From Cristatella mucedo (taxonomy: Eukaryota; Bryozoa; Phylactolaemata; Cristatellidae): a stretch of 64,000 nucleotides of DNA. Below are positions 54,585 through 64,000 of this stretch, in pieces; the stretch's first letter is position 1, and each line of letters begins with the position of its first letter. The position numbers were made by a program, and so were the translations under genes. The notes under the pieces were generated by a model that saw only the letters and a list, made by a program, of their open reading frames with translations, did not search any database and was not told the origin of the DNA. The stretch lies in the NCBI GenBank assembly GCA_009760855.2, contig WPIO01000001.1:7373001-7437000 (forward strand), in the 5' to 3' direction.

Positions 54585-55952
54585 ATGGCCGCCCTTCTGG
54601 CGGCCGCCAACGCGGTGGCGATCGACTTCGGCGGCGACGACGACATATTCGACAAGCTGTCGCGCCAGTACTCGGTGGTGCTGCTCGTCGTCTTCTGCGT
54701 CATCGTGTCGACGAACCAGTACGCCGGCCATCCGATCAACTGCTGGGTGCCGGCCACGTTCACGCCGTCGATGCGCGACTACGCCGACAGCCTGTGCTGG
54801 GTGAAGAACACGTACTACGCGCCGAGCGACGGCGACCCGCCGATGCGCGACGACGACGTCAAGCAGTCGGAGCTCAACTACTACCAGTGGGTGCCCATCA
54901 TGCTCGCTCTGCAGGCGCTCATGTTCTACTCGCCCTACATGGCGTGGCGCGCGCTCAACAGCCGCGTCGGCTGCGACCTCAAGAACGTCGTCAAGCTGCT
55001 CACGGACGCGACGATGCTCAACCAGGACGTGCACGACAAGGCCATCCGCTTCGCCACGGTGCACATCGACAAGTTCCTGGTGAGCCGGAGCCGCAAGTCC
55101 GGCGGCACGCGGCGGCGGCGGCGGCCGGAGCCGCGGCACCAGCGGACGCAACATCAGAAGCAAGCTAGCTTCGGCGGCGGCGGCGGCGGCTGCGGCGACG
55201 GCGACGGGAACTGCCGCGACGACGGCGACGACGACGGCGGCGGCGGCGACTGCTGCTCGAACCTGGCGCCGCGCTCCGGCAGCCACATCGTGGCCATCTA
55301 CGCGCTCACCAAGGTGCTCTACCTGGCCAACGCCGTCGGCCAGCTATTCATGCTCAACGCCTTCCTCGGCGCGGACTACGGCATGTACGGGCTGCAGGTG
55401 CTCACCGACCTGTTCGGCCGACGCGCGACCGCCGAGTCGGTGCGCTTCCCGCGAGCCACGCTCTGCTCGTTCAAGGTGCGCGAGGTGGGCGGCAACGTGC
55501 ACCGGCACACGGTGCAGTGCGTGCTGCCTGTCAACCTGTTCAACGAGAAGATTTACGTGTTCCTCTGGTTCTGGCTGGCGCTCGTCGCCGTGCTCACCTT
55601 CTGCAGCCTCGCATCATGGACGTGGGCCGTCACCAAGATGTCGCGCGTGGCCCTCTGCCGCGGCTATCTGAGGCGCGCGCCCGGTGACGCATTCGCCTAC
55701 GGCGAGCGCGACAAGGCGGTCGTGCCGCGCTTCGCTGACAGCTACCTGCGCCAGGACGGCGCGTTCATCATCCGACTGCTCAGCAAGAACGTCAACAGCG
55801 TCGTCGTCAGCGAGATTGTTATGTCACTGTACGACAACTACCGGAAGCTGCACAGCAAGGCGGGCGAAGTCGACGACGACGACGACTTCGAAGGCGACTT
55901 CGCCGACGGCGGCGGCGGAGTGAACAGCAAAGGCCAGTTGGGCCACGTGTGA
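54585..55952 (+). CDS. innexin (gap-junction channel protein), intact, single coding exon
   Basis: Innexins form invertebrate gap junctions and hemichannels in the plasma membrane. The 455-residue product has the full family plan: TM1 at about 29-45; loop 1 with Cys53 and Cys71 (NCWVPATF, LCWVKNTYY); the signature YYQWV at 99-103 opening TM2 (to about 120); a cytoplasmic loop; TM3 at about 234-258 (YALTKVLYLANAVGQLFML); loop 2 with Cys294 and Cys312; PVNLFNEKIYVFLWFWL leading into TM4 (about 322-345); and a cytoplasmic C-terminus ending QLGHV. Two cysteines in each extracellular loop match the family rule. The start ATG has a good context (AAGAATGG) and the N-terminus has normal length before TM1. 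Unusual is a low-complexity insertion in the cytoplasmic loop (about 168-231): Arg-rich, then Gly/Asp-rich with Cys203, 210, 223 and 224, plus an acidic run at 430-434. Third positions are strongly GC-biased. Orthology to a named innexin is not decided. Confidence 0.96.
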   Translation: MAALLAAANAVAIDFGGDDDIFDKLSRQYSVVLLVVFCVIVSTNQYAGHPINCWVPATFTPSMRDYADSLCWVKNTYYAPSDGDPPMRDDDVKQSELNYYQWVPIMLALQALMFYSPYMAWRALNSRVGCDLKNVVKLLTDATMLNQDVHDKAIRFATVHIDKFLVSRSRKSGGTRRRRRPEPRHQRTQHQKQASFGGGGGGCGDGDGNCRDDGDDDGGGGDCCSNLAPRSGSHIVAIYALTKVLYLANAVGQLFMLNAFLGADYGMYGLQVLTDLFGRRATAESVRFPRATLCSFKVREVGGNVHRHTVQCVLPVNLFNEKIYVFLWFWLALVAVLTFCSLASWTWAVTKMSRVALCRGYLRRAPGDAFAYGERDKAVVPRFADSYLRQDGAFIIRLLSKNVNSVVVSEIVMSLYDNYRKLHSKAGEVDDDDDFEGDFADGGGGVNSKGQLGHV

Positions 55953-56326
55953 TGAGAGGTGGCGGCGTCGGGTGACGCGAGCTAGCCCGCCGGCCGCGCA
56001 CCGACGGATGCTGCGCCGCAGCCGCCGGCGCCTGCTCTCCCAGCCCTCAGTGCGACGAGCTATCGCGATCCAGTCGGTGGCGGCGGCGGCCAGCGGAACG
56101 TTGACGGAGCTCACGTGGCCAGCGAGCCGACCGACGCATGCTGGCCAGGTTTCCAAGCGACTGCAACTGTATCCCGCGGCGCAATAGTAGTAGTAGTAGT
56201 AATAGACCGTTCCGCGAAGTAGGCTGTTCGCATCTTGTAGTCGGCCGACGACAGCGGCCGTAAAAGGAGCACGATAGGACAATGATCTCGCACTGCACAA
56301 TGCCACCTAATCACTCTCTCTCTTTC
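55953..56326 (+). other. innexin 3' flank
   Basis: Includes a short (TAG)n near 56187-56203. No AATAAA was seen close to the stop. The first ATTAAA noted is near 57036. Confidence 0.35.
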
Positions 56327-56622
<296 letters not shown>

Positions 56623-58278
56623 CGAATTCCACGCGGGACTCACTTCCCTGCTTCTAGTCAGACCAGCCTGTTCTGAGGCGGCAAGCGAGCCACCGTTGTC
56701 GCGGTGATGCGAGTGCACATTTTGCTAGTCAGATCAAGCTACTACGTTGCGTTCATGCCAACAGTCCCCTAGCCAGCAGCTGGCCGTCACCGACGTCACC
56801 GATTATGTATTGAACGCGTCGGTCATCGTCGGAGCGTCGTCTGTGTGCAACGGTCTCGCCCCGGCAGCGGAAGCTCGCATCGCTGTTGCGGCGGCCATTG
56901 ATGGCCTTCCTTCCTCCACTATACCAGTTCCCCCGCGTGCGACAAGTATGCACTAGGGCGTCGCGCCGAGCGCGGCCGACATTTGGCTCGCTATAGAAAA
57001 GCAGCGGCGGTGGCATCTGCACATGGACGGGTGACGCTTATTAAATCGGAGACGGCGAACCCCTCACACAACTGTTGTGCAATGGCAGCCAGCAAACTGG
57101 GCTAGCACTGGCCGTAGAGGGCGGAGGCTCGCGGTCAGCGTCTGCGCCGATGCGCTCGCGCACTCGCGGCGAGAGCCGCGCTTGGCGAGAGCCTCCCGGT
57201 AGCCGCTGGGAGCGCGCTCGCGCACCTTGGGTCGCTCGGCGGCCTTCTGTCACTAAGTGCCAGCGAACACTGCAAGCGAAGACCGGCAGATCGTTACAAG
57301 GTCTCGCTTCTACGGCGCATTAGAGCCATTGTTACTTTTACGCCCGCTCGTAGAGGGCCATAATAAGTTGATTGCCGCTGCTACTGCTGCACGGCTCTAG
57401 CGCACGCGCTGCCGTGATAGCAGAGCGCGAGAACCTCAAACGGGCTGGCGAGCTCTGCTGCGACGGTCGCCTCTGGAGTTGTCCCGCTCGGCGGCCAGTC
57501 CGCACCCGATCGCGGGCCGGTCCCACAAGGCGGCCCGCTGACAGGTACACGCGCTCTACAGAGCGAGAAGCCATTGCGATGTCATTGAATGATGCGACCT
57601 GCTGGTGATGGGCAGGTCGACTGCGGAAAGAGCCGGAGAATGTCCGAAGCGGCCCCGATCGACCGCACGGTGCACTGCGGCGGCGGCGCAGCGGTCTGCA
57701 AGCCGGAAGGGGATGGTTGCCAGTACAGAGTGGGTCCAGTCGTTCATCCACGCCCTTTCGGCGTACTTGCTGAATGCCGCCAGCCGTTTGAAGAATTTAC
57801 CGCATCGAGTCAACGTGAGGCCCTTTGCCACTTCGTGGTGCAGAGCAGCTGCAGCGAAGGATCACTTCAGCTGCTCTCTGCATCCTCTGCTTTCTCTAAC
57901 CCAACCGCGCTGCATCCTCTGGCACTATGGATAGCGAACTTCCGACGGCGCACTTTCCTGCCCGCGTTTATAGAACACCTTCTTTATCAGCAGTATTTTT
58001 CTCGTGCTAGCGAAAGCTTCCCGGGCTATTTTTTATTATGCCCTCGACGCTTTCCAATTGATCTAAGCGGCAAATATATTTGCAAAACTTTCACTGCTGC
58101 GACATAATTTCGTCTCGCCGACGTATCGGAGCCAACGGCTGAGGCGTCGCACCAGCGGCGGCGGCGCGATACTCACATTCATTTCGACCTCGCCGCTCAC
58201 CGAATGTTTGAGTTGAAGTTACATTCTGATCATTGATTGCGAAGAGATCTAGCCGGCCCGGTTCTGTACGAAGCCTGC
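56623..58278. other. GC-rich, no recognised gene
   Basis: Many overlapping open frames on both strands (for example 57338-57751 minus, 57589-58107 plus), none with a domain that I can name. Confidence 0.35.
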
Positions 58279-58412
58279 AAAATGGCTAATGGCTACCACC
58301 ACCGCTTGCAGCGGGAATACAGGATCACCCGCCGCAGGATTCGAACCCTCGACCTCGGGACCGTGGTCGTGAAAAGCAACCGCCTTACCCAATGTGCCAT
58401 TACGGCTCACCA
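58279..58412 (-). repeat. SINE-A copy, 3' truncated
   Basis: Head reading from 58412 (GAGCCGTAATGGCACATTGG), perfect B box GGGTTCGAATCC. The AAGGCTCTTCTGTC tail is missing. Confidence 0.75.
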
Positions 58413-59419
58413 AGGTAGAAGGAGAGCGGCCTGACTCAAGCGTCATTTGTAGACCGAAGGCTGTGTTTTGAACCGAATTCGCTGTTCAAGCAAAAGCCAG
58501 TGAAGATCTCTCAGCAGCAGATTGAACGATTTGAAAACTACTTCGTCAGCCTACTGGGCAGCTGCGGTTACCAAGGATGAAACTATCCCAGTGTGATTTC
58601 GGTGTAGCAAGTGCGTAGTTCAGGCGTACGGCCGTGAAGCGCTGTAGATTGTCTCAGATAGCGGCAAATATGGTTAAATTAGAGGTCCCCGAAAAGGGCC
58701 GCTCTATAAAAAGCGCTACCTGCTGAGGTCGGATGAAAAAATAACGCCCATGTCGCTGGTAAAGTCCAAACACGCAATACGAGAGCTCCCTGCTGCAGAG
58801 CAGAATCAAAGGCACAGACCTCGATCGACACGTTTGGTCGGCCTAACAGCGGCTGTTCAGCTGCGCCATCATGCGATCGCAGGTTGGTTTTATTCGTTTC
58901 GTGTGCTCGGCGCCACAGCAGATCGCTCCGATCGCTTCCGATGATCGCCTCCGATTTTTAAATGGTTTAGTTATATATACGGTACATACACACAGTAAAT
59001 TCACTATAATGACATGCATCTATATATGTATACAGAGTCATTCTGAATTTAGATACCCACTTCCATTCAATGTCAACATAACCTTGCAGTGTGGCCGCAG
59101 CTGCTGCAGCCGTTGATTCATGCGGATTTAAAGAGAATTTTTTACGACTCGAGGCATTCTACAATTATTTGCAATGTGTGAAAAATATTTAAGACAGGTA
59201 AAAAGTAAATACATATACTGTTGGTGCGTACGCATTTTGTGTGAAGTCATCACCTCACAATTTTGTACGGCCTTCCTTGTCTGGCCGATCGCAGAGGCCA
59301 CAGAGGCTTCATCGCAGTCCACAGAGCATGAGGTCGGACTGAAAAAGGTCGGCTACCGATGTGTGCCGTACACTCCGCATCCGCCACCAGCCGATACGAC
59401 ACCATAAACGTTCCACGAG
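58413..59419. other. no recognised gene
   Basis: A plus frame around 58500-58575 (VKISQQQIERFENYFVSLLG) looks protein-like but is short and unassigned. Confidence 0.3.
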
Positions 59420-59640
59420 TTCTGATCAGGCTACTGGGCGTGCCACTGCATCAATACCAAACAAGGATTCGTGGCCCAGCCTGTCGCCCGATCTGAAACC
59501 CAGTGCAGATTTAAATAAATTTACGGATTCAAAATCTCTTAAATCACGGCATTTTTGTATTAACCTGGTAAGCATCATCCGACTCTCGTGTGTCATGTCT
59601 GCCCTTGATGTGATGTATCTTTAATAAACAACGATTTTTT
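59420..59640 (+). pseudogene. Tc1-like transposase C-terminal relic
   Basis: The plus frame includes DSWPSLSPDLKPSADL, matching the PWPxxSPDLNPIExL motif of Tc1/mariner transposases, then CINLVSIIRLSCVMSALDVM, similar in form to the terminal LxxSMPRRxxAVIxA segment. The sequence between is shortened and the upstream catalytic region is not recognisable. AATAAA follows at 59624. Confidence 0.45.
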
Positions 59641-61049
59641 TTTTATTCTTTCTCCGCGTTAGAGATATCATTGTCCACGGGCGATAAACAGGCTCTGGGA
59701 AGAAAACGCAAATCGCAGCAGGGCAAAGTTAAAAACTCACACTTTATGCAAATCTGGCAGCTTCCGGAAACGCCAACTCTGCCGGTCTCAAGAAGAAGAT
59801 GTGAAGGGCGGAAGTGCCAGTCATCACTCCGGTAGTCAGCATAGTCTGTTGTAGAGCTTAGAGAGAAAGCTGTAGCAATTCTATGGCCACGCTTTGAAAA
59901 ACCCTTTTAAATTCAGCATAGTTATGCTCAATTGCAACCCTGAGATTGTACATTGCAGTTACGTATACATTTTAGCAAATTACTTCCTCTCCATCTTTTT
60001 CACTTAGCACTCACTGTTTCTGTACAGTCGTAATTGTACTACAAATCACACAGCTGGCTGGCACTATTTAAGCATCACGTCAGTGGCAGACTTCCTAACA
60101 AACAAATTAACTAACTAGCAAACTAACCAACTAACTAACTGAAAAACCTAGCTTATTATAGGAGCTGATGCGGCGCAGAACTTTAGCATCGTAGACAAGC
60201 CCTCTTACTATCCGAACGCAATTACTGCCGCAGCAGCTGCGGCCGTGGCTGCGTTTTGACCCCAAGCGTACGCACGGTTCTGTTGATACGGCGCGTGTGT
60301 GCATGCTGTACACACCACGCGGTCGCCCTGAGCAAGAATAAGAGTGTCATCAATAGGAGATGTCTCCGCATAAAGCGGAGATGACAAGCTAGCTCCGGCA
60401 CACAGCGCGAGCTTCTGCTCAGCGACGGCGCGGCCACGCGACGGAGACAGCCTGTTGGGCTGCGGCTGCACACTGCGTAGTTCAGCCCGAGTCTTGAGGG
60501 CTCCCAAGCCAACGGCCACGTGACACGCGAGAGTAACGAAGGCCTCGGCGAGCGTGCCGCAGGAAGTGTCTCGTCGATTTTTATTCGGGACCATTGCCGG
60601 AATTTCAAAATAAATTAAAAGTATAAATCTTAGTCAAGTGAGATGTTGCCTTCTTCCGCGAAGATATGCTGCAATTCACGGCCCCCTCGAAATATCGATC
60701 CAGAATGCTCCTCGCTCGGCAGCAAGCTGGAGTCAATCCTGAACGTCGACCGCGCTATTAGCTTCTTCTTCCTCGTCCTTTCCTCCCTCCTCCCCCTTCG
60801 CGTCCTTTCCTCCCTCCTCCCCTTCACTTCCTCTTCTTCTCGTTGTTGCAGTTTCTCCTACGCGCTTTCGTATTCGATGGAACTGGTGGCAGCCAAAAGG
60901 TCGATATATGCGAACGTGCGCTCATTGGGAAGAGCTCGCTTGAGCTGAGCAGAGTTAAACGCGATGGCGACTTGCCTATACCATTTTCCGTAGTGCCTGC
61001 ACTACAACAGTAATTATACTTTTTTTGGCATAAAATTTGAAAAATGCCC
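59641..61049. other. no recognised gene
   Basis: Includes a short direct repeat CTAACTAGCAAACTAACCAA near 60107-60140 and CT-rich TTTCCTCCCTCCTCCCC at about 60780-60825. Minus frames at 60208-60608 are unassigned. Confidence 0.35.
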
Positions 61050-62881
61050 CGGAAATCTTGACTTGCTTTAGCAGACGTTGTAAAATACCTACTTTAAAAA
61101 ATAAAGTGAAAATCTACGCACCACATTCGCTCGCTCGAGCAAGCCCCACGATTGGCGGCGACGAAGCCGCGGATTGTGGCGCGCGCGCGCGCATACCTCC
61201 CGCAGCACGCGACGAGCGCCCCACGAAGAGCGCTGCAGCGCCGCCGGAGCGCTTGCGCACCCGCTCGGCACCAGCTCGAGCCGGAGCCGTTCGGCGCTAC
61301 TTTACCTGAGCCGTCCTGCTGGCCTTCTTTTGACTCGGCCGTTAGCGCTCGCTCGCAAGCGCGCGCACACGCATCCAACTTAGCGAGAGTCGGGCGAGCG
61401 ACCCGCTAGGAAAGCAGTGCGGCTCGCGAAAGTGCCGAGCGCCGGGCACTGGCGAACGGCTCGCCGCCGCCGGCCCGCGGGCCTGCTGGTTAGCTTGAGC
61501 GAGCTCTCTCGCGCGGTGCGAAGTAGTTCGTAGCGCCTGCGCTAGCGAGCCGACGCCCAGATGTCGCGCGATTTCATCGCAAATTCCGCCGCAAATAATT
61601 GCGCCGCAAATAATTGCGCCGAAAATAATTCCGCCGCAAAGTCCAAACGAGTGGGGGCGGCTTTCGGGCCGCCGCCGGGTTCGCATCAGCCGCAGTCGTG
61701 AGGAGCCGAAATATAGCGCGGCATTGCCGCCCGCGGTTTGCTAGTCGAGCGTTGTCGTCGGCGGTGGCCGCCGACGACGCTCGGTCGCACCCGGGCGGGA
61801 GCGATTTCTCGCAGCAGCAGCGGACATCCGTCGCATGGCGCTCTGCGCTCACAGCGCCGCTCCGAGCTTCCTTATCGACGTCTCCACGCTGAACGTCGTC
61901 GCGCTGGCGCGGGCGCGCCATAAGAATCGCCAGCGGCTCGAGCTGAGTCAGGCATTCATCGTGAGCACGCCGCCCAGGCACGCTCAGACGGAAGTGCGGC
62001 CGCTGCCGTCGGGTTCGAATTAGGCGCGTCTGCGTGCGGCTTCTGTCGACCACGTGCTTGCCGTGCGCGCGAGCTGTCGGCGCTCGACATTCTCTTGCGG
62101 GCGACGCAAGGGTTTCATTTCCGAGAGGCTGGCGCGCGGAGCGTCGCGCTCACAGATCCCCAGGGTCAACCGGTGCGCAGTCGAACGGCACTGACCGCGA
62201 ACGCCCGACTTCGGTGGTGCGAAGCCCGAGTGCGACCGAAGCGGGAATGCAGCGAGCTACGGCAGCCCCGGCGGTTGGCCGCCGTTGTGGAGAAACAATC
62301 CAGCTTTGTACTGTCAAGGCTTTGTACTGTCTAGGGCGTACGGCCGAGCCTTTCTTTTAGCACAGTCGACGGTGGCATTCAATCGCCCAGTACAATCGCT
62401 CGGTGCGGTTCCATCGTCGGAAGCCTCTCGGTTATGCGCCAAGGCCAGCGAGGCGCGGTGACTTCCGAGCGCACGCCGCTCTCTGGAAGCGAGGAGCGGC
62501 CCGCCGGAAGTCGCCTACATACGAGACGGGACGGCTTCCAAGATGAGGCCGCACGCGTCTTCGCGGGCGCACACGTCACAGCAGCACCTGATTCCTTCCA
62601 TATGTAACGAATCCGTGATCGCAGACCGCGAGGCTGTTTGCGAGCTGCTGCTTTGTTCGCGAGCTGCTTCCGGCTAATGCCACTCGCCGGAACCGGACAC
62701 TTGGTGTCCGTGGCAGAGACGGCTTTTCCTGCCCACCCTAAATGCCTGCTTGCGCTTCCGGAAGAACATCCTGACTCGTCATCATTGGCGTCAGACAGAG
62801 TGATTGCGCATCGTTTCCAGCACGTCGTTTAGAGTCGCAGCTCCACATAAGTGTGCTCATGTGCGCACAAGCACGCGTGCA
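61050..62881. other. CpG-rich region, no recognised gene
   Basis: Dense CpG from about 61130 to 62500 suggests a possible promoter island, but no conserved exon or core element was recognised on either strand. Confidence 0.35.
61582..61641. repeat. 15-bp tandem repeat, four units
   Basis: AATTCCGCCGCAAAT, AATTGCGCCGCAAAT, AATTGCGCCGAAAAT, AATTCCGCCGCAAAG. Confidence 0.92.
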
Positions 62882-62915
62882 CGCACACACACACACACAT
62901 ATATACACACAGACA

Positions 62916-62948
<33 letters not shown>
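62882..62948. repeat. (CA)n microsatellite
   Basis: CA units with a short TATATA interruption. Confidence 0.95.
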
Positions 62949-62950
<2 letters not shown>

Positions 62951-63059
62951 GCCGAAGCGTTTTCTGGTTTGACACGAAACTCGTCGTTGGAGTCTTCAAC
63001 ATTTGCTGCCGTTAAAGCCTTGGGATGTGGCAAAGTGTGAGCAGACGTAGACGCAGTCG

Positions 63060-63300
63060 GGAGAAATGGCTTGAATAAGGGATGATGGAATAGAGTGGGG
63101 GAGGGAGGAGAGAGGGATGAGGCGATTGTGCGAGAGGGGAGAGAGGAAGTTACACACGGGGAGAGAGTGAAGAGAGGGAGTGAGGAGAGAAAGAGACGGA
63201 GTGAGAAAGAGTGGGCGACAGAAAGCGAGAGAGACGAGAAAGGAGAGCAGAAATGAGAGAGAGAGAGAGAGACGAGACGAGAAAGGGTGCCGGCGAGAGG
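63060..63300. repeat. GA-rich degenerate simple sequence
   Basis: Purine-rich, GAGAG-based, without a fixed unit. Confidence 0.8.
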
Positions 63301-63390
63301 GGGACAGAGGGAAGCGAGGATGGACGAGGATAGTGAGAAGAGAGTGAATGCTCTTGTACGCTGCGCGCAACAGTTCGCGTGCGCGTCGCG

Positions 63391-63420
63391 TACGTACGTA
63401 CGTACGTACGTACGCGCACG
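63391..63420. repeat. (CGTA)n microsatellite
   Basis: About six CGTA units; each unit pair is self-complementary. Confidence 0.9.
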
Positions 63421-63610
63421 CGACGCTAACCTTGCGTACGCGCGTACGAATGCCAGGCGTGTGTACCGCTAGTGAGGGCGTGCCAGCGCGCGGGAGTTGC
63501 GTGTGACAGCAAGCCGATTGCAAACGCGCGATTGTGAGGCTTGCCACGAGAACACTCGGGGCGAGGAAGCGATGAAGAATGGACAAAAACTTATTATAAT
63601 ATTATTATAC
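63421..63610. other. no recognised feature
   Basis: Short spacer before SINE-A. Confidence 0.3.
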
Positions 63611-63775
63611 TAACTGATTTAGCAGCCTCTTTTTTCTAGTGACAGAAGAGCCTTTACGGCTTCCACCGTTGCCTGCAGGGGCGATAAAGGATCGCCAACC
63701 ACAGGATTCGAATCCACGACCTCGGTCCCGAGGTAGTGAAAAGCAGCCGCCTTACCTGTTGTGCCATCACGAGCG
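63611..63775 (-). repeat. SINE-A copy, near full length
   Basis: Minus-strand head GTGATGGCACAACAGGTAAG, B box GGATTCGAATCC, tail GAGGCTGCTAAATCAGTTA. Confidence 0.75.
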
Positions 63776-64000
63776 TGAGTTGCGCGTACGGGTAGGAGTT
63801 GCAAGAGCGGCATTTCGTGCTGAGAGGTTACTACTGGGTGGCGTTGGCTTGCGTCACCGGGTTGGTGTTTGTCTTGAGCTTGCGGTGAGCGCTCCGCGGG
63901 AAACGAGGCAGAGCTTTCTTTCAAAGGGATTCGCCATTATCGAAGGTGAATATGTCAGGCCAAGTGCCAGACCAAAGAGCTGGGCGCACTCCTTTTAATG
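63776..64000. other. no recognised feature at window end
   Basis: An open plus frame runs through here without recognisable similarity. Confidence 0.3.

Noticed and set aside
54431..55286. Alternative frames over the innexin (245 aa plus, 255 aa minus)
   Set aside because: GC3-driven shadows of the innexin reading frame.

Overview
The window reads as nuclear DNA of an invertebrate animal. One intact gene encodes an innexin, a gap-junction family absent from bacteria and plants. Its first extracellular loop has the CWVP...CWV arrangement I associate with lophotrochozoan innexins rather than arthropod ones, so a lophotrochozoan is my inference. Everything else fits a repeat-rich animal genome: spliced genes with GT/AG introns, non-LTR retrotransposon relics, tRNA-derived SINEs, long (GA)n, (TA)n and (CA)n arrays and several CpG-rich stretches. 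No operons, CRISPR arrays, rRNA genes or free-standing tRNA genes were seen.

Two genes are solid. TRAPPC3 (Bet3) lies on the minus strand in four exons (coding span 12583-17989, 183 residues). It can be assembled completely with consistent splice phases, and its 4-kb third intron holds a 2.3-kb LINE relic. An intact innexin (54585-55952, plus strand, 455 codons) sits in one coding exon, with a strong splice acceptor about 130 bases upstream and a CpG-rich leader region before that. A third, unrecognised plus-strand gene is suggested in the first 9 kb by exon-like segments with good splice sites, ending near a polyadenylation signal at 8524; it would run convergently towards TRAPPC3.

The rest is mostly repeats. 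Three LINE families recur: LINE-1 (3' end with an AAT-type tail), LINE-2 (3' end with a CATTA-type tail, read on its own strand) and LINE-C (decayed). Two tRNA-derived SINE families are present. SINE-A has about 12 copies. SINE-B has about 9 copies and ends in a tail resembling the 3' end of LINE-1, a SINE/LINE partnership visible inside the window. There are also three fold-back or TIR elements (1229-1826, 9253-9396, 50075-50193), relics of Tc1-like and Ty3-like elements, two GC-rich minisatellites (21186-22006 and 23165-23625) and many microsatellites.

Layout: 0-9 kb candidate gene plus repeats; 9-12.5 kb SINEs and TA arrays; 12.6-18 kb TRAPPC3; 18-22 kb repeats and minisatellite; 22-26 kb GC-rich stretch with the second minisatellite; 26-35 kb LINE nests and GA arrays; 35-37 kb GC-rich; 37-52 kb mostly decayed repeats; 52-57 kb innexin locus; 57-64 kb GC-rich sequence with no gene I can name.
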